From contig NZ_NWFK02000001.1 in assembly GCF_002313155.2 (NCBI RefSeq), forward strand, positions 186,001-250,000: 64,000 nt of DNA, in the 5' to 3' direction. The notes beneath the pieces were generated by a model. That model was not told where the DNA came from and made no database searches. It saw only the letters and a list, made by a program, of their open reading frames with translations. Positions 9,384 to 17,980 of this stretch are shown piece after piece. Position 1 is the stretch's first letter. The number at the start of each line of letters is the position of its first letter. The translations under genes and the position numbers were made by a program. Origin of the DNA: Psychrobacter sp. FDAARGOS_221 (GTDB lineage Bacteria; Pseudomonadota; Gammaproteobacteria; Pseudomonadales; Moraxellaceae).

Positions 9384-9701
9384 GTTGTTTTTTGAGTCAT
9401 GTATTAGGTTTAGGTTTCTTATTTTTCGTTGATTTAGGTCTTTATTCAACATTTGAGCAGTTTTTTTGTAAAAAATATGGTGACATAAATACAATTGCTT
9501 TATAGTGTTACTTTAAATTTAACAAGCCATAATTTAACAATTGTTGTGTGGTTATAGCTATATAATCAATAAGTTACTGTTAATTTATAGAAGCTGTTAT
9601 TCAAAATGTTGGTCAAACCATGACTAACGCTATTACAATCACTATTAAAACCAATGGCTATTAAAAGTTGTCTAACCCAATAAAACTGAAAGTGAGTCAA
9701 A
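9384..9701. other. AT-rich intergenic region upstream of lipoprotein gene
   Basis: About 320 bp of strongly AT-rich DNA. Several TATAAT-like strings occur (for example GCTATATAATC near 9560), so promoters are likely, but none stands out. No ORF or clear repeat seen. Confidence 0.4.
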
Positions 9702-10418
9702 ATGAAAAATATTAGTCTGTTAACTCTGATTGGATTGAGTCTAACGGCCTGTGTCAGTGGCGGTTATTCCGTAGCGGATAGTAGCAATGCCAACATGCCA
9801 GCCAGTGTGCAGCCAGTGATGGAATTTCCGGTTGAGTCGGTAATGATTCAAGTGTTAGAAGATTATGAGGCAACCTTTGTCACTGAATATATGGGCGCAC
9901 CCTTAGAGCTGACTCTTCAATCAAAAAAGCAAGGTCCGCAGTGGTTTGAAAATCATCAAGTGTTAAAGTCTGAGCTTATTACCGATATCAAAATGTATGG
10001 AACGCACGTTGAAACCACCAACATGCAAAGTTTCTATAGTTTAAACCCGCTAACTTTTTATGGTGATATTCAATTTGATGGCACCTATTCAACGGTTAAG
10101 CAGCTTGCCGCGATACCAAAGTATGCCAAAGTTGGTGACTCGCAAGCCTATATTCAGGAAACGACTTATAAAGACAGCAGTAAGTCGGAAAAAATGAGCA
10201 GCACCACAGTAGAATGGCGTTTAACACCAGCTTCTGATCTTACTGCTTGGTTATGTATGGTTAGTGAGTCGCAAGCCAAATCTGCAGAGTATGATCATAC
10301 CGGTAGTGAGTGTTTTGAGATTACAGCAAGCGGTGAAATATTAAACGCTAAAATAGAAGCCTATTCTGGTGAAGAGGCTTATGGCGAACAGGCAACCATA
10401 GAATTGGTGACTCAATAA
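9702..10418 (+). CDS. Hypothetical lipoprotein
   Basis: A 238-residue protein with a short signal peptide and lipobox SLTAC (Cys at residue 17), so predicted to be lipidated and exported. The mature part has no recognised domain; it contains beta-rich stretches (METTNMQSFYSL-like, YSTVKQLAAIPKY) and three further cysteines. AAAGTGAG before the ATG is the ribosome binding site. It is a single-gene unit with its own terminator, downstream of sat but with a 400-bp gap, so not part of the sulfur operon. Confidence 0.7.
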   Translation: MKNISLLTLIGLSLTACVSGGYSVADSSNANMPASVQPVMEFPVESVMIQVLEDYEATFVTEYMGAPLELTLQSKKQGPQWFENHQVLKSELITDIKMYGTHVETTNMQSFYSLNPLTFYGDIQFDGTYSTVKQLAAIPKYAKVGDSQAYIQETTYKDSSKSEKMSSTTVEWRLTPASDLTAWLCMVSESQAKSAEYDHTGSECFEITASGEILNAKIEAYSGEEAYGEQATIELVTQ

Positions 10419-10530
10419 GGGTTAATTGGCGTTTTTTAAATGAAAACTGGCTGATCTGAGCTTATATATATTCTCAGCGTGCTTCCGTTAGTCGTTGTTC
10501 GGTTTATTGTTATTTGTTGATTAAATTCGT

Positions 10531-10560
10531 AGCCCCTTAAACTCCTTAAGGGGTTTTTTT
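10531..10560 (+). terminator. Rho-independent terminator
   Basis: CCCCTTAA-ACTCC-TTAAGGGG followed by T7; ends the lipoprotein gene at 9702-10418. Confidence 0.85.
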
Positions 10561-10747
10561 ATTCAAGAAGGGACAGCTTTTAACAATCTTCTACCAGTTC
10601 ACAACAATAAAAAACGCATTATTGTTTATAATTTTTCGGTTAATCAAAATATGCAGAAGTGGAGTGGGGCATGAAGTGTCATGAGCTATGCTGAAAAAAC
10701 CGTAGACAAAAACTTGGTAAACTAAGGAAGACAAATAGGAGTTTACC

Positions 10748-11047
10748 ATGACAAAGAAAGCTAAAAGATACAGTGAAGAATTTAAAGCAGAAGCAGTTAA
10801 AGCAATAGAGAATAATGGTGGCAATGTTAGTGCTACAGCTAGGCGGTTAGGGCTGCCAATGCAGACACTGGCTAACTGGCAACGAAAAGCCAATCAAGGC
10901 ATGCTCAAGGGTACTAAGCAATACGATCCAGAGCTTGTTTCAGCCCTTGAAGAAATGAAGCGTTTAAAGCGTGAACTAAAAATAGCACAAGAAGAACGAG
11001 AGATACTAAAAAAGGCCACGGCGTACTTTGCGAAACACGGTCAGTAA
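10748..11047 (+). CDS. IS3-family transposase OrfA
   Basis: A 99-residue OrfA. The N-terminal helix-turn-helix (YSEEFKAEAVKAIENNGGN, SATARRLGLPMQTLANWQRK) recognises the IS ends, and the C-terminal part (PELVSALEEMKRLKRELKIAQEEREILKK) is a leucine-zipper-like coiled coil for oligomerisation. The slippery A AAA AAG lies at 11008-11014 near the end of this frame; ribosomes shifting -1 there enter the orfB frame, which is open across the junction, and make the OrfAB transposase. Alone, OrfA usually acts as a regulator. Confidence 0.93.
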   Translation: MTKKAKRYSEEFKAEAVKAIENNGGNVSATARRLGLPMQTLANWQRKANQGMLKGTKQYDPELVSALEEMKRLKRELKIAQEEREILKKATAYFAKHGQ

Positions 11048-11094
11048 GGTACGCCTTTATTGACCATCACAAATATGAATTTAGCATTACCAGC

Positions 11095-11913
11095 ATGTGT
11101 AAAACCCTTGATATTAAACCATCAAGCTACTATGACTGGACCAAGCGTAATATCAGTGCTCAGCAAATACATCGTAACCGCTGTGAGCTGCTTGTAAAAG
11201 CTGCGCATAGTGAGACTAAAGAGCGATATGGTTATCAGCGTCTGCATGCACATTTAAGTGAGCATGGACATGAGATTAGCAAGTACATGGTGCGTAGTAT
11301 CAAGGAAGAACATGACATCAAATGTAGACGTCATAAACGCTTTAAAGTGACAACGGACTCAGACCATAACAAGCGAGTCTATCCTAATTTTCTTAAACAA
11401 CAGTTTGGCGTTAACCGTCCTAATTGTGCTTGGGTCAGTGATATAACCTATATTTGGACAGATGAGGGCTGGCTTTATTTAGCAGGCGTCAAAGACTTAT
11501 ATACCAAAGAATTGGTTGGCTACGCTATCGATAAACGCATGAAAGCAGATTTAGTCTGTAGAGCCTTAAATAAAGCAATCAAGGATAAACGACCTAGCCA
11601 AGGGCTTATTGTACATTCAGATAGAGGCAGCCAGTATTGCAGCGAAGATTATCGCAAAATGATCAGTAAATACGGTTTTAAAGGATCTATGAGTGCGAAA
11701 GGTAACTGTTATGACAATGCGCCAATAGAGAGCTTCTGGGGCGTTTTAAAGAATGAGCTGATATATCATCATAATTACAAAACTCGATTTGAAGCAATCA
11801 ACAGTATCATAAAATATATCGAGTTAGATTACAATCAAGTCAGGATTCAGCAGAGTTTAGGTATGAGATCGCCAAGACAAGTTTGGATGGATTTCTATCG
11901 TCAAGCTGCCTGA
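11095..11913 (+). CDS. IS3-family transposase OrfB (DDE integrase core)
   Basis: A 272-residue catalytic part with the rve fold. The triad is visible as D116 (WVSDITY), D176 (HSDRGSQY) and E212 (APIESFWG), giving the D-D-35-E spacing of IS3. An HTH_21-like segment lies at about 30-70 (ERYGYQRLHAHL). The ATG at 11095 is only the first start codon; the frame is open back into orfA past 11008, so the real product is probably the OrfAB fusion made by -1 frameshifting. All key residues are intact. Confidence 0.93.
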   Translation: MCKTLDIKPSSYYDWTKRNISAQQIHRNRCELLVKAAHSETKERYGYQRLHAHLSEHGHEISKYMVRSIKEEHDIKCRRHKRFKVTTDSDHNKRVYPNFLKQQFGVNRPNCAWVSDITYIWTDEGWLYLAGVKDLYTKELVGYAIDKRMKADLVCRALNKAIKDKRPSQGLIVHSDRGSQYCSEDYRKMISKYGFKGSMSAKGNCYDNAPIESFWGVLKNELIYHHNYKTRFEAINSIIKYIELDYNQVRIQQSLGMRSPRQVWMDFYRQAA

Positions 11914-12188
11914 TCAAAATCTCCCAAGTTTAGGTGTACGGATTTGACGGCAGGGGTCAAACAAGATACAGATTAATATCTCAAATCTTCAGTTTTTAAA
12001 ACTTAATAACTAAACGCGCATCTTTTTAATAAGACATATCTTATTAGACATCCTTTTAATAAGGCATCACTGTTTGGCTAATGTCTGCATTTAATCAAAT
12101 AATCTATTAATCAGTGCAGGCTGCTGTGATTTAGTTACCTCGACTATTTAGTTACCTCGATTTTTGCTGCTTTAACTAGGCTTGCTTC

Positions 12189-13628
12189 ATGTTTTTTGAT
12201 TTGCTGTTTATTCTCCACTTTGGACTGTGGCTATTAATCTCATTACGGGTGCTGTCACGCCATGATTTGACCTCGTCAGCTAGGCTGGCTTGGTTGGTTG
12301 TATTGTTTATTGTGCCTTATTTTGGTGTCGTCGTTTATTGGATGTTTGGCGAAGTACATCTGGGATTAAACTTTCAATATCGTCATGAGAAAATCAAACA
12401 GCGATTGCAAGACAGCTTTCCACAGGTATTAGGGCAGCAATCAACCTTACAACAAGTCGTTGCCCCTGAATATCAAACAGCCCTGTCCTATGCCTCTTCG
12501 GTAACCGGCTTTCAAACCACGCTCGGTAATAAAGCGCAGTTAATGGCTGATGCCAAACATACCCAGCAACAGATGATCGCCGACTTCGACGCGGCAACCG
12601 ATCACATTCATGTCTTATATTATATTTGGTTAGAAGATGGCATGGGCACCGATGTGGCCAATGCGCTGATACGTGCCGCACAGCGTGGGGTGACATGCCG
12701 AGCGATGGTGGATGGACTGGGCTCAAGAAAGCTAATTAAATCAGATCTATGGCAAGCGATGCGCCAGGCAGGGGTTGAAGTCAGTGTGGCCTTGCCGATC
12801 GATAATATCATTAAAGTGCTGCTACTGAGCCGTTTGGATTTGCGCAATCACCGTAAAATCACCATTATCGATGGCAAAATAGGCTATGTTGGTAGTCGCA
12901 ATAGCGCAGACCCTGAGTTTCGAGTAAAGCCTAAGTACGCGCCTTGGGTTGATATTATGCTAAGAGTGCAAGGACCTGTGGTTGCCCAAAATCAAATGCT
13001 GTTTGCCAGTGACTGGCTGATGCAAAACCCTGATACCAGACTCGATAGCTTTCCTTTTATCACTACGCAGCAACCAGATGGCTGTGCTGCTCAAGTGTTT
13101 GCTGATGGTCCCAGTCAAAGGCAAGGGACAACGCCGCAGTTTTTAAGTACACTAATGAGCCAGGCTAAGCACAGTCTTACCATCTCCACACCTTACTTTG
13201 TGCCGGACTTCACCTTGCTCAATATGCTGTGCTCGGTTGCATTACGTGGGGTTGATGTAAAGATAATATTCCCTAAGCACAATGACTCATTCATTGTGGC
13301 TGCGACCAGTCACAGCTATTACTGGCAAATGCTTCAAGCAGGTATTAAGATTTATGAATATCGATCAGGTCTGCTACATGCAAAGACCTTCACAGTGGAT
13401 GGTCAAATCAGTTTGATTGGATCGACCAATTTGGACTTGCGCAGCTTTGATTTGAACTATGAAAACAATATGATCTTTTATGATACTACTCTCACCGAAA
13501 AGATTCGCAGACGTCAACAGCAATATATTGATGATTCAGATGAAGTGAGTTTGCATCAAGTAGAGGCTTGGCCCTTTTACTATCGTATTTGGACCAATGT
13601 GGTTGCGACCATGGGGCCTTTGTTATAA
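12189..13628 (+). CDS. cls: Cardiolipin synthase A
   Basis: A 479-residue phospholipase D-superfamily enzyme that joins two phosphatidylglycerols (or PG and another lipid) into cardiolipin at the inner membrane. Two N-terminal transmembrane helices (about 4-20 and 32-52, with the PLDc_N-type IVPYFGVVVYWMFGE) precede two HKD motifs: H221-K223-D228 (NHRKITIIDGKIGYVGSRN) and H397-K399-D404 (HAKTFTVDGQISLIGSTN). Length and order match ClsA. It is a single gene just after the IS element. Imperfect 19-bp repeats (12019-12037 and 12049-12067) lie upstream. Confidence 0.93.
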   Translation: MFFDLLFILHFGLWLLISLRVLSRHDLTSSARLAWLVVLFIVPYFGVVVYWMFGEVHLGLNFQYRHEKIKQRLQDSFPQVLGQQSTLQQVVAPEYQTALSYASSVTGFQTTLGNKAQLMADAKHTQQQMIADFDAATDHIHVLYYIWLEDGMGTDVANALIRAAQRGVTCRAMVDGLGSRKLIKSDLWQAMRQAGVEVSVALPIDNIIKVLLLSRLDLRNHRKITIIDGKIGYVGSRNSADPEFRVKPKYAPWVDIMLRVQGPVVAQNQMLFASDWLMQNPDTRLDSFPFITTQQPDGCAAQVFADGPSQRQGTTPQFLSTLMSQAKHSLTISTPYFVPDFTLLNMLCSVALRGVDVKIIFPKHNDSFIVAATSHSYYWQMLQAGIKIYEYRSGLLHAKTFTVDGQISLIGSTNLDLRSFDLNYENNMIFYDTTLTEKIRRRQQQYIDDSDEVSLHQVEAWPFYYRIWTNVVATMGPLL

Positions 13629-13730
13629 TTGAATATAGATTTAATCTGATATCTCTAACTAATAAACTCTACTCAATCATCTAGTCTAATAAACGGTAGC
13701 ATAACCACAACCACAATCCAATAACAGGCA

Positions 13731-14114
13731 ATGCATGTCATGAATATTAAACACCCCAGTTCGGTACTAAAGCGACTGACTTTAATAGCAGTGATGCTGG
13801 TGTCAGCAGTGACAGTCATGCCAGCACTAGCCAATGCCGCTCAAGCAAATAATGAGACTTGTGATCAGATATCGGAGCTTGCGGGATTGGTGATGATGGC
13901 CCGCCAAGAAGGGTTGTCTGCTCAGGAGATGCTGCAAGTATCGAGCCGGGTATTGGAAGGGTATAGCGATGATTATCACCACTTAGTGGGCGTCATGGTC
14001 GGTGATGCGTTTCGAGTGCCACGTTATGTCGATGATCACAACAAACAAAGTGAAATAGCCGACTTTAGCCACCAGTATTACCAAAGCTGTCAGCAGGTAT
14101 TTAGTAAACGCTAA
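13731..14114 (+). CDS. Hypothetical small exported protein
   Basis: A 127-residue protein with a clear Sec signal peptide (MNIKHPSSVLKRLTLIAVML-type n- and h-regions) and an ANA/AQA cleavage site near residue 36-39. The mature part of about 90 residues is helical with two cysteines (ETCDQIS, SCQQVF) that could pair in the periplasm. The start may be the ATG at 13731 or that at 13740; the nearby AGG is too close to the first. No family recognised. It follows cls by about 100 bp in the same direction. Confidence 0.6.
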   Translation: MHVMNIKHPSSVLKRLTLIAVMLVSAVTVMPALANAAQANNETCDQISELAGLVMMARQEGLSAQEMLQVSSRVLEGYSDDYHHLVGVMVGDAFRVPRYVDDHNKQSEIADFSHQYYQSCQQVFSKR

Positions 14115-14385
14115 TGGTGCTTAATATTAGAATTGGTATTTATGCTGATTTCCTGTAATAGTAATAGCCGCGTTATAGCCTAATCAAAAAACACCACATT
14201 GTATTCATATCGTCTGTCAATATTCTTTGACAACACAGTTTTACTGTCTTAATTATCAAGAGAAACCCATCTAAACAGTCATACCTATCTAAGCTATCCT
14301 ACTTATTAAATTAGCTATAAAAAAGCGCAACCATAGAACCTGTTAATATAGATTATGGCAAGTGGTTATTAAGGAAAACGGCTAA

Positions 14386-15048
14386 CTACTGAGGATAGTA
14401 ATCGCCTTTAATTGAGGTTGAGCCAGTACAAAAGCTGTTCAAAACAGTTGGGTTGTTACTGTCGATGCTTAACACACCTTCTTTAAATCTGAAAAATAAT
14501 AATCCATTATCAGTAGACTTATTAGTTTCTGAGGCATTAGATTGCGCCGCAGATTTGTTATTTAGCAAGCTGCTAACCGGTATGGTGTAGATAAGACCGT
14601 GTAGAGCATCTTGACCCATTAACGTGGCTGTACCACGATATTCACAGGCTGGCTGCTGACCATTTGAGGCGTTTTTAGCGGTAGATAGACTGCTTAAGCT
14701 TAAACTGATTTTTTTACTGGGGGTGACCAAGCCCACTTTATTCACATGCACGTGCACTTGATTGGTATCTGATAGGCGTCGGCTGTAATGACCCGATATG
14801 TCTTTTTTAGCTTCAGATTTGGCTTGGTTCTTATGATTTCCATGATTCATGGTGCCTTGATGACCATGTATAGTGCCATGAGCGTGTTCTCCATGAAGCC
14901 TAGTGCTTAACTGCGTTGAATGATGCGAGTGGTTTCTCACCTCAGTCTGAGATTGCAGCTGACAGCCCGTCATTACGCTGGGCAATAAAGTAGCGATAAA
15001 CAAGGATTTAACGGTCAGGGTTTTGATAGATGCGGTCATTGAAGTCAT
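14386..15048 (-). CDS. Hypothetical histidine-rich lipoprotein
   Basis: A 220-residue protein with signal peptide and lipobox VMTGC (Cys at residue 29). Residues ~39-73 are histidine-rich, with HSHHS, HGEHAHGTIHGHQG and NHGNH, suggesting binding of Zn, Cu or Ni near the outer membrane. The C-terminal half has two cysteines and no recognised domain. Downstream of its start codon the gene stands alone, divergent from sbp. A heavy-metal or zinc role is inference from composition only; no metal transporter gene is adjacent. Confidence 0.65.
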   Translation of the reverse strand: MTSMTASIKTLTVKSLFIATLLPSVMTGCQLQSQTEVRNHSHHSTQLSTRLHGEHAHGTIHGHQGTMNHGNHKNQAKSEAKKDISGHYSRRLSDTNQVHVHVNKVGLVTPSKKISLSLSSLSTAKNASNGQQPACEYRGTATLMGQDALHGLIYTIPVSSLLNNKSAAQSNASETNKSTDNGLLFFRFKEGVLSIDSNNPTVLNSFCTGSTSIKGDYYPQ

Positions 15049-15246
15049 AGCTACTCTTTATTAAGACACTTATTGTTAAGACACAATATTTTTTAAAAAA
15101 CCAGTGATTGAAAGCGCGTTATCTCGTTGTTATCTGACGATTAATAACCGAAATAAGCCAAACCTATCTAGTTGCTATCATAGCTCATTTTGGTTGATTT
15201 TTGTACTGCCTTATCGGTACTAAATCAGTACTAAACAACTAGGTTA

Positions 15247-15311
15247 TTCTTTTTATTCACTAAGATAGCCTTAATCATCATTAAACTTACTAAGCAAGCC
15301 CTGTTAGGATG
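15247..15311 (+). repeat. 65-bp duplicated upstream block, copy 1 (before sbp)
   Basis: Matches 16861-16925 at 62 of 65 positions with no gaps and no coding potential. It contains ATAGCCTTAATCATC and ACTAAGCAAGCCCTGTTAG. It lies 146 bp before the sbp start codon; the other copy lies 59 bp before cysT. Placement before two genes of one transporter suggests a shared regulatory region, probably bound by a CysB-like regulator, or a trace of duplication. Confidence 0.85.
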
Positions 15312-15456
15312 TGCGTTATTCTACCAACAGATATTTAGATTCAATGTTATCCAAATTACAGCAGATATTTATTCATTATCTCGCAATTAGTTAATACCTA
15401 TTATTTTTTAACTTCATTTAATTACGTTCATTTATTTAAAATTAAGGATTCAATCT

Positions 15457-16590
15457 ATGGCACGCTTATTTTCTATTAGCCAACGCCTAAACAGTCAGTC
15501 AGCAAATGCTGACACCACTAAAAGCAGCCGTCTTATCAAACTGGCCTCAGCGGCAACCATGACCACTTTAGCCTTATCACTTGCTGCTTGTGGCAACCAA
15601 GGTAATGATACTGAAGGCGCTGCTGGTTCAGATGCTGCCGGCTCTCAAGAGATTGAGCTATTAAATGTCTCTTATGATGTGGCTCGCGACTTCTACAAAG
15701 ACTACAACCCAATGTTCATTGAACATTACAAATCAGAGCACCCAGGTACTAACATCAGTATCAAGCAGTCGCACGGCGGTTCAAGTAAGCAGGCACTATC
15801 AGTGGCCAATGGCTTACAAGCTGACGTTGCTACCATGAACCAAGGCTCTGATATTGAGTTATTAGAAGAAAAAGGCAAAGTTGATGCCAATTGGGAAGAA
15901 GCGTTTCCTGATTACTCAGTGCCATTTACCAGTACTATCGTATTTTTAGTGCGTAAAGACAACCCTAAAAATATTCAAGGTTGGGAAGACTTAACTCAAC
16001 CAGGTCTTGAAATTGTTATGGCCAATCCAAAAGTGACCGGTAATGGTCGTTATGCCTTCTTAGGTGCTTATGGTTATGGTTTACATGCTTTCAATAAAGA
16101 TGAAGATAAGACCAAAAGCTTCGTTCGCGACTTGCTAAAGAATGTTAAAGTTTACGAAAATGGCGGCCGTGCAGCGACTACTACATTCGTACAACGTAAT
16201 ATCGGTGATGTGTTAATCACCTTTGAAAATGAATCAAACCTGGCAGCCACTAAGTTTGGTAAAGGTCAAGTGGACATCGTATTCCCAGACTATTCTATTA
16301 AGTCTGAAAGCCCAGTTGCTGTTGTGAAGTCAGTGACTGACAAAAAAGGCACTACCGAAGCAGCTACTGAGTATCTTAAGTATCTATGGAGCGAGCCTGC
16401 GCAGCAGTTAGCAGCTGACCTTTACTTACGTCCAAGCGTACAGTCAGTGCTTGATGCCAATAGTGACAAACTACCGCCAATCGATACATTCCGTCCAAAT
16501 GATGTGTTTGGTACTTGGGATGAGATCATGGGTACTTTCTTTAGTGAAGGCGGTGTGTTTGATGAGCTGGCTATTAACGAAGCCAACTAA
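15457..16590 (+). CDS. sbp: Sulfate-binding lipoprotein of sulfate ABC transporter
   Basis: A 377-residue periplasmic sulfate/thiosulfate-binding protein of the Sbp/CysP family. Typical segments are visible: LLNVSYDVARDFYKDYNPMF (ligand loop region), QSHGGSSKQALSV, ADVATMNQGSDIELL, and NPKVTGNGRYAFLGAYGYG. The N-terminus is unusually long, and SLAACGN (Cys near residue 45) is a lipobox, so here the protein is probably lipid-anchored instead of free. It delivers sulfate to CysT/CysW. A terminator follows, so it is transcribed apart from cysTWA. A 65-bp block shared with cysT lies upstream. Confidence 0.93.
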   Translation: MARLFSISQRLNSQSANADTTKSSRLIKLASAATMTTLALSLAACGNQGNDTEGAAGSDAAGSQEIELLNVSYDVARDFYKDYNPMFIEHYKSEHPGTNISIKQSHGGSSKQALSVANGLQADVATMNQGSDIELLEEKGKVDANWEEAFPDYSVPFTSTIVFLVRKDNPKNIQGWEDLTQPGLEIVMANPKVTGNGRYAFLGAYGYGLHAFNKDEDKTKSFVRDLLKNVKVYENGGRAATTTFVQRNIGDVLITFENESNLAATKFGKGQVDIVFPDYSIKSESPVAVVKSVTDKKGTTEAATEYLKYLWSEPAQQLAADLYLRPSVQSVLDANSDKLPPIDTFRPNDVFGTWDEIMGTFFSEGGVFDELAINEAN

Positions 16591-16644
16591 TTTCGTCTCC
16601 ATAAATCACTATCAGTCATGGTTTAAGCATTATCTACGATAAAC

Positions 16645-16681
16645 AAAAGCAGTTAAGTGTATTCACTTAGCTGCTTTTTTA
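16645..16681 (+). terminator. sbp terminator
   Basis: AAGCAGTTAAGTG-TATT-CACTTAGCTGCTT stem (one G-U pair) followed by a T-run, about 55 bp after the sbp stop codon. Confidence 0.8.
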
Positions 16682-16860
16682 TTAACCTAATTTTCTCTCT
16701 GTTTTTTCTATTAACTAGCCTTTTGTATAACCAATCATTGTAATCAACAGCAATATATTCCTATTCATCATTATCATAGCGCCAATCATCACTAAATATA
16801 GCAGTCAATCGCTGTTAGCATAACCTAGCTAATATTTGCTAGTGAGTAGACGGCTAGATA

Positions 16861-16925
16861 TTCCTTTTATTCACTAAGATAGCCTTAATCATCATTAAAC
16901 TTAATAAGCAAGCCCTGTTAGCATG
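16861..16925 (+). repeat. 65-bp duplicated upstream block, copy 2 (before cysT)
   Basis: Second copy of the block at 15247-15311, three mismatches in 65. It ends 58 bp before the cysT ATG. Rest of the 16682-16983 gap is AT-rich with no ORF. Confidence 0.85.
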
Positions 16926-16983
16926 AGCAGCATTACCACACCTTAATCACCAGATTAATCTTATAAGAAGCAGTGAGAGTACC

Positions 16984-17868
16984 ATGAAGCAGTCAGCGCC
17001 AGTTACCGCACATCCAGAACGCAAACGCTCTTGGTTAACAAGATTGCGTCAGCGTAATGTTTTGCCAGGATTTGGCCTATCGCTCGGTATCACAGTACTT
17101 AGCTTATCGTTACTGGTGATTTTACCGTTTGCAATGATGGCATACACCACTACCCAAATGGGTTGGAGTGGCTTTATACAAGCCATCACTCAGCAACAAG
17201 TACAAGCCGCTATTATTTTGTCATTAAAGATGTCGTTTTATGCGATGTTGACCAATATGGTGTTTGGCACCTTAGTGGCTTGGGTATTGGTTCGCTACGA
17301 CTTCAGCGGCAAATCTATTATCAATGCCTTAGTGGATTTACCTTTTGCATTACCAACCGCGGTAACCGGTATCTCGCTGGCAACCTTATATGCGCCTAAT
17401 GGATTAATCGGTCAGTTCTTTGACAAAATTGGTATTCAAGTAGCGTTCACGCCGATTGGTATTTGGTTGGCGTTAGTCGTGGTGAGCTTCCCGTTCATTG
17501 TACGTGCAGTGCAGCCAGTATTAGAAGAGCTGTCTGTTGAGTATGAAGAAGCGGCAGCTGTACTCGGTGCCAATCGATTGACTACCTTCCGTACGGTTAT
17601 CTTACCTGAGCTTTTTCCTGCATTGTTAATGGGTGCTGGCATGATGTTCGCTCGTGCTACTGGTGAATACGGATCGGTTATCTTTATCGCGGGTAACATT
17701 CCGATGCAGTCTGAGATTTTACCGCTGATTATCATCAGTAAGCTTGAGCAGTATGACATTCAAGGTGCTTCGGCTGTGGCGTTATTCATGCTGATGATCT
17801 CGTTTGCCATTTTACTGGCCATTAACTTATTGCAGTGGCGTTTATCTCGCCGAGTTGGGGCTAAGTAG
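16984..17868 (+). CDS. cysT: Sulfate ABC transporter permease CysT
   Basis: A 294-residue inner membrane permease (CysT/CysU). Six hydrophobic segments and the binding-protein-dependent transport signature EEAAAVLGANRLTTFRTVILPELFPALL (EAA loop, around residue 185-210) are seen, with the conserved ATGEYGSVIFIAGNIP stretch. It forms the channel with CysW, driven by CysA. A copy of the 65-bp block and a GTGAGAG ribosome binding site precede it; cysW follows 112 bp later. Confidence 0.95.
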   Translation: MKQSAPVTAHPERKRSWLTRLRQRNVLPGFGLSLGITVLSLSLLVILPFAMMAYTTTQMGWSGFIQAITQQQVQAAIILSLKMSFYAMLTNMVFGTLVAWVLVRYDFSGKSIINALVDLPFALPTAVTGISLATLYAPNGLIGQFFDKIGIQVAFTPIGIWLALVVVSFPFIVRAVQPVLEELSVEYEEAAAVLGANRLTTFRTVILPELFPALLMGAGMMFARATGEYGSVIFIAGNIPMQSEILPLIIISKLEQYDIQGASAVALFMLMISFAILLAINLLQWRLSRRVGAK

Positions 17869-17980
17869 TTAGTCATTTTAATTACGGTTTTAAATTACGG
17901 TAATAAGTAGTACCTAAGCGGCATATAAGCAGCAGCATCAGAATTTAAAATTTAAAAATTAAGCAAACTAGGACAGTGAT

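Larger units (their letters stand above)
10700..11941 (+). mobile_element. IS3-family insertion sequence
   Basis: About 1.24 kb with imperfect terminal inverted repeats: CCGTAGACAAAAACTTGG at 10700-10717 and, reversed, CCAAGTTTAGGTGTACGG at 11924-11941 (14 of 18 positions agree). Inside are orfA and orfB in the -1 relation typical of IS3, with an A AAA AAG slippery heptamer at 11008-11014. Both frames are intact, so the copy may be active. No clear 3-4 bp target duplication was found; the exact termini could be a few bases inward. It sits in the gap between the lipoprotein gene and cls and disrupts no recognisable gene. Confidence 0.85.

Noticed and set aside
10603..10626. AACAATAA/TTATTGTT inverted repeat left of the IS
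   Set aside because: Eight-base arms in AT-rich DNA with no T-run; not a terminator or clear site.
14174..14187. ATAGCCTAATCA resembling the 14-mer
   Set aside because: Lies between convergent genes and differs at two positions; not upstream of any start.
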